Assembly (NCBI GenBank): GCA_963800415.1
Contig: CAWDBS010000075.1
Location: forward strand, 14,184 to 78,183
Source: Palsa-504 sp963800415
GTDB taxonomy: Bacteria > Actinomycetota > Actinomycetes > Streptosporangiales > Streptosporangiaceae
Direction: 5' to 3'
DNA length: 64,000 bases
The position numbers and the translations under genes are program-made. Of this stretch, positions 20,860 to 28,682 are shown piece after piece. Within the stretch, counting starts at the first letter, position 1; each line of letters opens with the position of its first letter. The notes beneath the pieces were generated by a model. The model saw only the letters and a list, made by a program, of their open reading frames with translations. It had not been told where the DNA came from and made no database searches.

Positions 20860-21723
20860 ATGGCGACGCAGCGCGATGCGCCGACCGGCACTGCCCTCCT
20901 GAAGCCGGAAGGCGGGTCGCTGGCTCCGGGGAGCGCCAGGTCACTGCTCATGACCGTCCTCGGTGAACTGGTCTGGCCGACGGGGCGGCCCGCATGGACA
21001 TCCACGCTGGTGTACGTACTCGGGGGGCTCGGCGTGGAGGAACAGGCCGCGCGGCAGGCCATCGCCCGGGCGGCGGGCTCCCAGTGGATGATCCCGGAAC
21101 GAAGAGGACGCGAGGTCCGCTGGTCGCTCGGACCGCGGATGATCAGCATCATCGAGTCCGGGGCCCCGCGCGTTTACTCGCTGAGCGATCCCTTCAGCAG
21201 CTGGGACGGCCGCTGGCTGGCCATCCTGGTGACGATCCCGCAGTCGCACCGCAGCGCCCGGCGACCGCTCTACTCCGGTCTGACCTGGGCCGGGCTCGGC
21301 AACCCCGTCCCCGGGCTCTGGCTGGGCCCGCACGTCGAACGGGCAGCCGAGGTCAGCAGGCTGATCGACGCGCTCGGCCTGCGGGAACACACGATCTCGT
21401 TCGTCGGCACCATTGACGAGATCGGGATGTCCCAGGCCGAGATCGTCGCCCAGGGCTGGGACCTGAGCGCTCTCCACCAGCACTACCAGCAGGTGTGGGA
21501 CGCGGTCGCCGAACTCCGCCCGCGCGGCGGGGATGAGGTGCTGTTCGCCCACGTGCGGATGATCAACGAGTGGCAGGAACTGCCCCGGACCGATCCGCAG
21601 CTGCCCGAGGCGCTCTTGCCCGACTGGATCGGGCGCCGGGTGGCCCGGCGGATCGAGGCCCTCCGCGCCCAGTGGACACCGGCGGTGCGACAGCGGTTCG
21701 CCGAGATCAACGCCGCCGGCTGA
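20860..21723 (+). CDS. PaaX-family transcriptional regulator
   Basis: 287 residues. The N-terminal winged helix SARSLLMTVLGELVWPTGRP fits PaaX, followed by a central domain (DGRWLAILVTIPQSHRSARR, LYSGLTWAGLGNPVPGLWLG) and a C-terminal domain typical of the family. PaaX repressors respond to aryl-CoA esters such as phenylacetyl-CoA and control aromatic acid catabolism. ATG 20860 follows GAGGGAACACC. Its targets may include the surrounding CoA-ligase and SDR genes, but no operator can be assigned. Confidence 0.85.
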   Translation: MATQRDAPTGTALLKPEGGSLAPGSARSLLMTVLGELVWPTGRPAWTSTLVYVLGGLGVEEQAARQAIARAAGSQWMIPERRGREVRWSLGPRMISIIESGAPRVYSLSDPFSSWDGRWLAILVTIPQSHRSARRPLYSGLTWAGLGNPVPGLWLGPHVERAAEVSRLIDALGLREHTISFVGTIDEIGMSQAEIVAQGWDLSALHQHYQQVWDAVAELRPRGGDEVLFAHVRMINEWQELPRTDPQLPEALLPDWIGRRVARRIEALRAQWTPAVRQRFAEINAAG

Positions 21724-21942
21724 CCGGCCGCGGCGACCGGCAGCGGCAGCCGGCCGTCTCCCGCTCGAAGTCCTCGCGGCTGCCCACGTTCCCGGCCGCA
21801 TGGCGCGGCAGAACGGCGACCACTTCGACCGGGAGAGCGCGGCAAGACGGCTGATGATCGTGAGAAGCATGGTTAAACCAGCCGTCTCACGGCAAGATGA
21901 GTATCGTCCAAGCAGGTCAGGCGCTCTCATCGAGGAGGCATC

Positions 21943-22128
21943 ATGGCGGGCAAGTTCGTGCTCAAGAAGGGGTCCAGCGGCAAGTACCACTTCAACCTGG
22001 TAGCTGGCAACGGGCAGGTCATCGCGACCAGCGAAACGTACGAGCGCAAGCAGTCCGCGCTGAACGGGATCGAGTCGGTGAAGAACAACGCTCCCGACGC
22101 GGAGATAGACGACCAGACCGAGGAGTAG
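21943..22128 (+). CDS. DUF1508 (YegP-like) small protein
   Basis: 61 residues: GKFVLKKGSSGKYHFNLVAG, then GQVIATSETYERKQSALNGI, SVKNNAP. This is one full DUF1508 repeat, a small beta-rich domain of unknown function. GAGGAGG is placed seven bases before ATG 21943. Monocistronic, with about 220 bases of upstream DNA in which I see no other gene. Confidence 0.85.
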   Translation: MAGKFVLKKGSSGKYHFNLVAGNGQVIATSETYERKQSALNGIESVKNNAPDAEIDDQTEE

Positions 22129-22196
22129 CTAACCTCATATCCCGCCGCCGCGAGCGGGGGGTACTCCGGCTTCGGCTAACGGTGCCCGACTTCAGC

Positions 22197-22610
22197 TAGC
22201 GGTCCAGCCCCGCTAGCGAGATGACCTCGGCGGCGATGTCGGCGGCGGCCCGGCTGTCCGTGACCATGCGGTGGACCCAGGCGGGAGCGCGCTGATCAGG
22301 CATGCGGGCCATCAGATCGCTGCGCTCCCGTCATGGTCGGCAGCGGCCAGATGCCGTTCCGCGACGGGCAGAAGCATGCCCTGCGATTCGCCGGGGCGAG
22401 GACCATCGGCACCGGCGTCGTGGTCCTGACGTACCAGCCGGCCGGGCGGCCGACAAGGCGAAGGCGGTGGCTGAGCAGATCGACGCGGACGGCGGGCGGG
22501 TGCTCGTCATCCAGGTTGACAGCGCCGATCCCTCGCCGTCACGCGGGCGGTCGAGCAGACGGTTCGTGATCTGGGCCGGATCGACATCCAGGTGGATTGT
22601 TGCTGAACAG
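22197..22610. pseudogene. Jumble of gene fragments including an SDR piece
   Basis: Between the DUF1508 gene and adk no intact gene is present. On the plus strand 22446-22600 reads DKAKAVAEQIDADGGRVLVI, QVDSADP and, after a frame change, AVTRAVEQTVRDLGRIDI, the N-terminal third of an SDR dehydrogenase. The minus strand 22310-22197 reads RAPAWVHRMVTDSRAAADIA and ends in a stop, possibly the C-terminus of another gene. A plus-strand piece near 22350-22430 (ALRFAGARTIGTGVVV) faintly resembles an elongation-factor Tu C-terminus. These look like deletion scars. Confidence 0.45.
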
Positions 22611-22726
22611 GGAGATCTATAGGACGATCTCGCCATGAGCACACGCGAGCCAGGCATTGAACGGGAGCCCAAACTGCGTACCCGCGCGGTTCGGCGCGCT
22701 GGCCGGGCCGATGCACCGGTGGTCAG

Positions 22727-23299
22727 ATGCGCCTGCTGCTGATTGGCGCTCCCGGCGCCGGCAAGGGAACACAGGCTGAGCTGCTGGCCGAGCGGTTCGG
22801 TATTGCCCATATCTCCAGCGGCGACCTGCTACGGCAGCATGTCAAGGATCAGACGTCGCTCGGGCACAAGATCGAGTCCTACGTTGACCGCGGCGATCTG
22901 GTTCCTGATGGCCTCGTGATGGATATGCTGCGCAAACCCGTGGCCGCGGCGGCCGAGGCCGGCGGCTATGTCCTCGACGGATTTCCGCGCACGGTCGAGC
23001 AGGCCGAGGCTTCCTTCCCCACGGCTCGCGCACTCGGCGCCGAGGTGCAAGCCGCGATCCACCTCGACGTCGCACGCGAGGAGCTGGTGCGCCGGCTGCT
23101 TTCCCGGCGCCGAGGCTCGGACGATACCGAAGCCGTCATCGAGAACCGCCTGCAGGTGTACCTGGACAAGACTGTGCCGTTGCTCGAGTACTACGCCGGG
23201 CGGGAATGGATGTTCACGGTCGACGGGGCCCAGCCGGCGGATGCCGTCCATGCCAACATCCTCGGCCGCCTCGAGAAGCTGTCGGACCTCGCCCGTTAG
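22727..23299 (+). CDS. adk: Adenylate kinase, short form
   Basis: 190 residues. P-loop LIGAPGAGKGTQAELLAERF, HISSGDLLRQHV, GYVLDGFPRTVEQAE (AMP binding), a short LID region (RRLLSRRRGSDDTEAVIENR) without zinc cysteines, and a C-terminal Arg/Tyr pattern. Catalyses ATP + AMP = 2 ADP. The housekeeping adk normally lies beside secY in the ribosomal-protein cluster, so this copy next to a fatty/aromatic acid CoA ligase is likely an extra one; AMP produced by AMP-forming ligases is a plausible reason for its position (inference). The convergent ligase stops three bases away. Confidence 0.93.
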   Translation: MRLLLIGAPGAGKGTQAELLAERFGIAHISSGDLLRQHVKDQTSLGHKIESYVDRGDLVPDGLVMDMLRKPVAAAAEAGGYVLDGFPRTVEQAEASFPTARALGAEVQAAIHLDVAREELVRRLLSRRRGSDDTEAVIENRLQVYLDKTVPLLEYYAGREWMFTVDGAQPADAVHANILGRLEKLSDLAR

Positions 23300-23302
23300 G
23301 AG

Positions 23303-24964
23303 CTACGCCTGCCGATCGGCCAGGGCGCGGGCCTGGTCGCGCAGCAGGAACTTCTGCACCTTGCCGGTCATCGTGGTCGGCAGCGCGTCCACGATCCGGA
23401 GCATCTCCGGGAGCTTCTGCGGCGCGATGCGACGCTCGCGGAGCAGGAAGTCGGTGAGCTCCGCGAGCGTGGGCGGCTGGCCGCGGGTGACCACGAACGC
23501 GCAGGCCTTCTCCCCCAGCCTCCGGTCCGGCACCGCGACCACGGCGGCCGCGGCGATCTGCGGGTGGGCGAGCAGGTGGTTCTCCACCTCGGCCGCGGAG
23601 ATGTTGAGGCCACCGCGGATGATCATGTCCTTGATCCGCCCGGTCACCCGCAGGTAGCCGTCCTCGTCGACACGGCCCAGGTCGCCGGACCACGACACGC
23701 CGCGGTCGTCGACCGACGCCGCCGTGAGTCCGGGGTCCCGCCAGTAGCCGAGCATGAGGCCGGGGCCGCCGTGGCGGATCTCGCCTTCGGTACCGGGCAG
23801 CACCGGCTTGCCGTCCTCGTCGCAGATCTCGAGCACGACCCCGGGGAACGCCCGGCCATCGGAGGACAGCACGTGCTCCGCCGAATCACCGGCCGTGCAC
23901 GCAGTCACCAGCAGCCCCTCCGACCGGCCGTAGACCGGCAGCAGCACGCAGCCGGGCACCTGCTGCGACCAGCCGTGCAGCATGACCTCCGGAATGGGCG
24001 CTCCGGCGCAGGCCCAGCACCGCATCGTGGCCAGCTGCGCGGCCGAAGCGGGATCGGCGAGCAGCCGGTCCAGGGTCATCTGGACGAAGGGAGTCGCCGT
24101 CATGCTCATCGTGCACTGCTGCTCGGCGATCCGCTGCAGTGCCACCCCGGCGTCCCAGACGTCCATCAGGTGGATGCCCGCGCCCAGCATCAGCGGTGCG
24201 ATGACCCCCATGGCCAGGCCGGTGGCGTGAGTGACAGGCGACGGCATGAACATCACGTCGCCGGGACCCATCTCCATCACTTCGCCGCCGAGAGCGTGCA
24301 CGGTGAAGGTGATCGTGTTCAGGGTGTGCAGACAGCCCTTCGGCCGCGATTCGGTGCCCGAGGTGTAGATGATGCAGTGCGGCGCGTCGGCCGACGGCGG
24401 CTCGCCGAGCAGGCTGTCGTCTGGCTCCCCGGCGCCGGCGATGAGGTCCTCGAGCCTGAGCACACCGGGCCGCTCGCCGCACCGGACGCTGATCACGTGC
24501 TCGAGTCCGGGCGCCTCCGCGCGTATCTCCCCGATCATGTCCGGGTAGTCGAAGCCGCGGAACTCCCCCGCCACCACCGCCACCTTCGCCCCGGAGTGCT
24601 GCAGGACGTAACGCACCTCGTCATGCCGGTAGATCGGCATGGTGGGCACGAGCACCGCGCCGATCCTGGCCAGCGCGACGTAGACCAGGACGAACTCGTT
24701 CCAGTTCGGCAGCTGGACCAGTACCCGGTCGCCTGGCGCGACACCCAGCCAGCGCAGCGCCGCCGCCAGCCGGTATGCCTGCCCTCGCAGCTGGGCTCCG
24801 GTCAGCTCGCCGTAACCGTCGGTGAGCAGCACGCGGTCCTGCCGGGCGAGCCGGTCGACACAGGCGCTGAGCGTATCGTCGCGCCAGTAGCCCGCCGCGC
24901 GGAATCCGGCCCGGGTCTCGGCGTCGTACACATCCTCGGGCCGGGGAACCGGGTACTCGGTCAT
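23303..24964 (-). CDS. AMP-forming acyl-CoA ligase (cyclohexanecarboxylate/aryl-CoA ligase-like)
   Basis: 553 residues from ATG 24964 (GAGGT about five bases upstream). AMP-binding signatures: IIYTSGTESRPKGCLHT (P-loop), YGRSEGLLVT, SGDLGRVDEDGYLRVTGRIK and IIRGGLNISAAEVE, plus the catalytic C-terminal Lys in TGKVQKFLLRD. The stretch PIYRHDEVRYVLQHSGAKV with FRGFDYPDM is like AliA-type cyclohexanecarboxylate-CoA ligases. Function: ATP-dependent activation of a carboxylic acid to its CoA thioester, releasing AMP and pyrophosphate. The promoter is the AT-rich island just upstream. Substrate is inferred only from the BadI-like gene in the region. Confidence 0.85.
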   Translation of the reverse strand: MTEYPVPRPEDVYDAETRAGFRAAGYWRDDTLSACVDRLARQDRVLLTDGYGELTGAQLRGQAYRLAAALRWLGVAPGDRVLVQLPNWNEFVLVYVALARIGAVLVPTMPIYRHDEVRYVLQHSGAKVAVVAGEFRGFDYPDMIGEIRAEAPGLEHVISVRCGERPGVLRLEDLIAGAGEPDDSLLGEPPSADAPHCIIYTSGTESRPKGCLHTLNTITFTVHALGGEVMEMGPGDVMFMPSPVTHATGLAMGVIAPLMLGAGIHLMDVWDAGVALQRIAEQQCTMSMTATPFVQMTLDRLLADPASAAQLATMRCWACAGAPIPEVMLHGWSQQVPGCVLLPVYGRSEGLLVTACTAGDSAEHVLSSDGRAFPGVVLEICDEDGKPVLPGTEGEIRHGGPGLMLGYWRDPGLTAASVDDRGVSWSGDLGRVDEDGYLRVTGRIKDMIIRGGLNISAAEVENHLLAHPQIAAAAVVAVPDRRLGEKACAFVVTRGQPPTLAELTDFLLRERRIAPQKLPEMLRIVDALPTTMTGKVQKFLLRDQARALADRQA

Positions 24965-24994
24965 CGGTGACCTCACGATATGGGCACGAGCTTC

Positions 24995-25040
24995 GCCTCC
25001 CGTTATACATCTCTAGTGACAAAATATCTAGTGATGAATT
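24995..25040 (-). promoter_or_regulatory. AT-rich promoter island of the CoA ligase
   Basis: On the minus strand TCACTAGAT and TCACTAGAG occur as a direct repeat 16 bases apart (centred near 25030 and 25013), followed by GTATAAC as a likely -10 element and GGGAGG. The CTAGA core is shared with the promoters at 27230 and 37210. Confidence 0.5.
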
Positions 25041-25042
25041 AT

Positions 25043-25732
25043 TCAGCGCTGGAACGCTTGGCGCATGAGAGCTAGGCCAGCAGGGCGCGGACGGCGGCGA
25101 CGGCCGACGGCGGCCGCGGCCTCGGCGATCTGCTCCCTGGTCTGGGCGAAGCGGCGGACCGAGCAGAAGATCGCCAGCCAGCCGTCGCCGTACCGGGTGG
25201 CGCGGCGCACGGCCGCGTCGCCCTTCCCGCCGATCAAGATGGGAACCGGAGGGTCTGGCGCGGGCTTGACCCGGGCCGCCTCGAGCCGGAAGAACTCACC
25301 CTGGTAGTCGACCGCCTCGCCGCTGGCCAGCAAGCGCAGCACCTGGAGGCACTCGTCCATGCGGCGGCCGCGGGTGGCCGGGTCGACCCCGCTGTTGCTG
25401 ACCTCATTCCGGTCCTCGCCCGCAACCCCGACCCCGAGGGTCAGCCGGCCGGGGGCCAGCTCGCTGACCGAGGCGAGCTGGCGGGCCGTGAGCAGCGGAT
25501 GGCGCAGCGCGAGTAGGTACACCCCGACCGGCACCGGGAGCCGGTCACTACCGGATAGCGCGGCGGTGGCGGCAGTGAGCCCGTCGAAGCCGGTGCCGTC
25601 GTGAAAGCTGACGTGGTCGCCGACGCATACGTAGTCCAGGCCAGCCTGCTCGACCAGGCTGAGCAGGCCGCGCCGCCGGGCGGAGCCGGCCACCATCAGG
25701 CTGTCGTGCACCGAGATGCCGACCTTGGTCAT
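25043..25732 (-). CDS. LLM-class flavin-dependent oxidoreductase, shortened C-terminus
   Basis: 229 residues from ATG 25732. Luciferase-like TIM barrel: LVEQAGLDYVCVGDHVSFHD, LRHPLLTARQLASVSELAPG, RLTLGVGVAGEDRNEV, GEFFRLEAARVKPAPDPPVP and ILIGGKGDAAVRRATRYGDG. Members are usually 280-350 residues and use F420 or FMN; here the sequence ends at about the last barrel strand (GWLAIFCSVRRFAQ, then a short Arg-rich tail) and the catabolic promoter island begins right behind, so the 3' end was probably lost. Function unknown beyond flavin/F420 oxidoreductase; activity doubtful. Confidence 0.7.
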   Translation of the reverse strand: MTKVGISVHDSLMVAGSARRRGLLSLVEQAGLDYVCVGDHVSFHDGTGFDGLTAATAALSGSDRLPVPVGVYLLALRHPLLTARQLASVSELAPGRLTLGVGVAGEDRNEVSNSGVDPATRGRRMDECLQVLRLLASGEAVDYQGEFFRLEAARVKPAPDPPVPILIGGKGDAAVRRATRYGDGWLAIFCSVRRFAQTREQIAEAAAAVGRRRRPRPAGLALMRQAFQR

Positions 25733-25793
25733 TGGACTGCGACCTTGCCGCGCCGGGACGTGGAGCGGAAAGCCTCGGTGAACGGGAAGTCGA

Positions 25794-26382
25794 TCATTCC
25801 GGCCCGGCTTCGATGGCGGCGAACAGCTGCTTCAGGTCGTCGCCGATGTGCCGCGGGACAATCGAGGCCGCGGGGTCGAAGATCTCGTCCAGCCGGTCCC
25901 GCACCGTCTCCGCGCTCAGGTGCGGGTCGGTGATGCCGCCGGTCACCGACACCAGGACCGCGGACACGTGGCCGCCGCCGGCGGACAGGATCTGCCCCGA
26001 CAGCGTGCAGTCGCGGTGCGCGAGGAACGCGACGACCGGGGCGATCGCGTCGGGCGGCAGCAGCGCGGCCCGCTCGCCCAGCATGTCGGCGTTCATCCTA
26101 GTGGCGGCGGCCGGGGCGACGGCGTTGACGTTGACGCCGAGCTTGCGGCCCTCGACGGCCAGCACCCGGGTCAGCCCGGCCAGGCCCGCCTTGGCTGCCC
26201 CGTAGTTCGCCTGGCCGAAGTTCCCGAACAGGCCCGAGGCGCGCCTTGGCCACCGCGCCGTCGGCGTCATTGACGACGACCCGGGCGCCGCGGCGGGCGA
26301 GTTCGAGCGCGTGACCGCGGCCGATCCCACGGCCCGCACCGGTGACCAAGGCGACGTCCCCGTCGAAGCGAAGCTCGGTCAC
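25794..26382 (-). pseudogene. SDR dehydrogenase with internal deletion and frameshift
   Basis: From GTG 26382 (GGAGG upstream) the minus strand reads VTELRFDGDVALVTGAGRGI, GRGHALELARRGARVVVNDA, then AVAKA, and at about 26235 switches to another frame with GLFGNFGQANYGAAKAGLAG (catalytic Tyr/Lys) and continues to TRMNADMLGERAALLPPDAI and the C-terminal tail. About 100 residues between the NAD loop and the active site are missing, out of frame. The intact relative would be a 3-hydroxyacyl-CoA dehydrogenase of the MFE-2 type. It lies 20 bases after an intact SDR gene in the same operon. Confidence 0.8.
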
Positions 26383-26402
26383 GCTCCTGCCTCCTGTCCC
26401 GC

Positions 26403-27161
26403 TCACAGCATCGTGAAGCCGCCGCTGACCGACAGGACCTGCCCGGTCATCCACGACGAGAGCGGGGACACCAGGAACAGCGCCGCGTTGGCGATGTCCT
26501 GCGGGTCGCCGATGCGGCCCAGCGGGTACGCCCGGGCCAGTTTCTCCGGGCCGCCGGCCTGCTCGATGAAGCCGGAGCCGCCCGGGGTGTTCGTGGTGCC
26601 CGGCGCGATCGCGTTGACCCGGACGCCCTGGCGGCCGACCTCCCGGGCCACGCTCTTGGTGAAGCCGAGCAGCCCCGCCTTGGCCGCGGCGTACACGCTC
26701 ATGTACCGCTCGCCGATGCGCGCGCTGTCCGAGCTGATCACCACCACCGTGCCGCGCTGCTCGGTGATGTCCGGCAGGGCGGCCTGAGTGACCGTCATCG
26801 CGCCGGTCAGCGTGATGCCTACCACCCGGTCGATCTCCTCCGCGGTGTGATCCGCGAACGACTTCACCACCCAGGTAGCGGCATTGTTCACCAGGTGCTT
26901 CACCGGCCCGAGCCCGTCGCGGACCGCGGCCAGGCCCGCCTGCACCGAAGCCCGGTCGGCGATGTCGAGCGGCACCGCCAGAGCCCGGCCGCCGTCGGCC
27001 TCGATCTGCTTGGCCACCCGCTGTGCCGACTCCGGCGACAGGTCCGCGACGGCGACCGCGGCGCCCGCGCGAGCCAGGGTCTTGGCGATGGCCTCGCCGA
27101 TGCCGCTGCCGCCGCCGGTGACGACGGCCACATCGCCGGACAGGTCGATCGCGATGCTCAC
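26403..27161 (-). CDS. SDR dehydrogenase (BadH / 3-hydroxyacyl-CoA dehydrogenase-like)
   Basis: 252 residues from GTG 27161, which follows GGAGGAGACCGG. Complete SDR signature: VVTGGGSGIGEAIAKTLA (NAD loop), NNAATWVV, VVISSDSARIGERYMSVYAA with the catalytic Ser, Tyr and AAKAG Lys, then VRVNAIAPGTTNTPGG. C-terminal TGQVLSVSGGFTML. Likely oxidises a 2- or 3-hydroxyacyl-CoA in a beta-oxidation-like sequence; in the benzoate/cyclohexanecarboxylate pathway the matching step is BadH. First gene of a unit with the decayed SDR behind it; two promoter islands lie upstream (27205-27260 and 27290-27340). Confidence 0.85.
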   Translation of the reverse strand: MSIAIDLSGDVAVVTGGGSGIGEAIAKTLARAGAAVAVADLSPESAQRVAKQIEADGGRALAVPLDIADRASVQAGLAAVRDGLGPVKHLVNNAATWVVKSFADHTAEEIDRVVGITLTGAMTVTQAALPDITEQRGTVVVISSDSARIGERYMSVYAAAKAGLLGFTKSVAREVGRQGVRVNAIAPGTTNTPGGSGFIEQAGGPEKLARAYPLGRIGDPQDIANAALFLVSPLSSWMTGQVLSVSGGFTML

Positions 27162-27204
27162 CCGGTCTCCTCCTTCGGCTAGAGCCGTTCGAGCGGGGTC
27201 ACCG

Positions 27205-27340
27205 TGACCACCACGGATTAATCCATGACTAGATAATAGGATGCTAGAACATCTGGTTGTCAACGAGCGGACGCTTGCCTTGTTCACCGGCCGCAGATTA
27301 GTCTAATCAAAAACAATCGAGCATCAGAGTATTCTGCTGG
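27205..27340 (-). promoter_or_regulatory. Double promoter/operator region of the SDR unit
   Basis: Proximal part (minus strand): TTGACA (27262-27257) and TATTAT about 19 bases later, followed by CTAGTCATGG; this block GCATCCTATTATCTAGTCAT is nearly the same as the start region of the BadI-like gene at 37201. Distal part: perfect palindrome GATTAGTCTAATC at 27296-27308 and AGAGTATTC at 27327-27335, both motifs shared with other catabolic promoters. Confidence 0.55.
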
Positions 27341-27393
27341 GCAGGGCGCTGGCCACCGGGTCCGGCGCGGCCACTCCCGCGCACGATGGCCTC

Positions 27394-27521
27394 CCGTCTC
27401 AGCGGCGGGTCTCAGCAGCGGGTCTCAGCAGCGGGTCTCAGCAGCGGGTCTCAGCAGCGGGTCTCAGCAGCGGGTCTCAGCAGCGGGTCTCAGCGGCGGG
27501 TCAGCGGCGGGTCTCAGAGGC
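27394..27521. repeat. 13-bp tandem repeat array
   Basis: GGGTCTCAGCAGC is repeated six times perfectly from 27407 to 27484, with imperfect copies on both sides (27394-27406, 27485-27497, a shortened 11-base copy 27498-27508, and 27509-27521). The last imperfect copy contains the stop codon of the acyl-CoA dehydrogenase (27514-27516), so the array appears to have grown out of that gene's 3' end. Confidence 0.9.
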
Positions 27522-28671
27522 CCGCGAGGTCGGAAATGGCGGCGCGGTGCGCTTGCGGGCCGCCGACCAGGCGCTCGGCGGACCAGGCGCGGCGGTAGTA
27601 CAGGTGCGCGTCGTGTTCCCAGGTGAACCCGATCCCGCCGAACAGGTGGATAGCGGATTCGGTCACGGCGCGGTAGGCCTCCCCGGCCCGCAGGGCGGCG
27701 ACGTGGGCCGCCATCGGGGCCTCGCCGGTGCCGTCCGCGGCGGCCACTGCGGCGTACCTGGCGGCCGCCGAGACCGCCTGGAACTCCGCGAGCATGTCGA
27801 CGCAGGCGTGCGCGACCGCCTGGAAGGAACCGATCGGCTGCCCGAACTGCTCGCGGTCCTTGGCGTAGGCGATGGCCGCGTCCAGGCACCAGCCGATGCC
27901 GCCGGCGGCTTCGGCGGCGGTGGCGAGCAGGAAGTCATGTTCGGCCTGGGCCAGCGCGGCGGCCGCGGCGTCGCCCTGGGCGATCAGCACGGCCGGGGCC
28001 TCGTCGAAGGCGGTGACGCAGACCCGGCGGGTGAGGTCGAGGCCCAGCTGCCCGGAAGCGGTGAACCCCAGGGGCCTGGACTCCACCAGGAACATCGCCA
28101 GGCCGGACTCCGTGATGGCCGGCACCACGACGATGTCGGCCACGTGGGCGGCCAGGACGTACCACCGGTGGCCGTAGAGCCGCCAGCCCCCAGCCCCCCT
28201 CACCATTCCCCCTTCACTAGCCCTCTTCACCTGCTCGGCCCGGACGCTATCGGGTCCCGGCGCCCAATGGCCGCCCTCGCCGGCGGCCGCGATCGTCGCG
28301 GTCACCGACCCGTCGGCCAGCCGCGGCAGCCACTGCTCCTGGGCCGCGCGGTCTCCGGCCGTGACCAGCACGCCGGCGGCCAGGGCGCTAGACAGGAACG
28401 GGCCCGGATACAGGGCGCGGCCAAGCTCGGCGTGCACCACGCTCGCCTCGGCCTGGGACATGCCGAGGCCGCCGAACTCCTCCGGGATCATCAGCCCGGT
28501 CACCCCGAGCTCCCCGGCTAGGCGCGCGTGCAGGTCCGGGCTGTAGCCGGCCTGGGTCTCCAGGGCGGCGCGCAGCGCGGCGGACGGGAGCTGGTCGGCC
28601 AGGAAGCCGCGCAGGGTGTCCTTCAGGGCGTGCTGGTCCTCGCTGAGGGCCAGGGTGTCGCTCATGGTCAT
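27514..28671 (-). CDS. Acyl-CoA dehydrogenase subunit (partner type)
   Basis: 385 residues from ATG 28671, with GAGGAG eight bases upstream, 12 bases after the stop of the other dehydrogenase gene. Fold markers: LMIPEEFGGLGMSQAEASVV, AEAAGGIGWCLDAAIAYAKD, REQFGQPIGSFQAVAHACVD and HLFGGIGFTWEHDAHLYYRR. Adjacent dissimilar dehydrogenase genes in actinobacteria often form alpha2-beta2 enzymes for bulky ring-bearing acyl-CoAs, in which only one subunit has the full FAD/base set; this gene would be the partner. A G-rich insert (VKRASEGGMVRGAGG, about 28184-28234) breaks a normally short loop. Known reaction: FAD-dependent alpha,beta-dehydrogenation of acyl-CoA. Confidence 0.82.
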   Translation of the reverse strand: MTMSDTLALSEDQHALKDTLRGFLADQLPSAALRAALETQAGYSPDLHARLAGELGVTGLMIPEEFGGLGMSQAEASVVHAELGRALYPGPFLSSALAAGVLVTAGDRAAQEQWLPRLADGSVTATIAAAGEGGHWAPGPDSVRAEQVKRASEGGMVRGAGGWRLYGHRWYVLAAHVADIVVVPAITESGLAMFLVESRPLGFTASGQLGLDLTRRVCVTAFDEAPAVLIAQGDAAAAALAQAEHDFLLATAAEAAGGIGWCLDAAIAYAKDREQFGQPIGSFQAVAHACVDMLAEFQAVSAAARYAAVAAADGTGEAPMAAHVAALRAGEAYRAVTESAIHLFGGIGFTWEHDAHLYYRRAWSAERLVGGPQAHRAAISDLAGL

Positions 28672-28682
28672 GCAGTAGCTCC

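Noticed and set aside
22333..22440. Elongation-factor Tu C-terminal remnant
   Set aside because: Only about 16 residues look alike; too short to call separately.
27241..27265. TGCTAGAACA near the SDR promoter as a KstR (cholesterol repressor) site
   Set aside because: KstR sites need a TnnAACnnGTTnnA dyad; the second half is absent and no steroid genes are evident.
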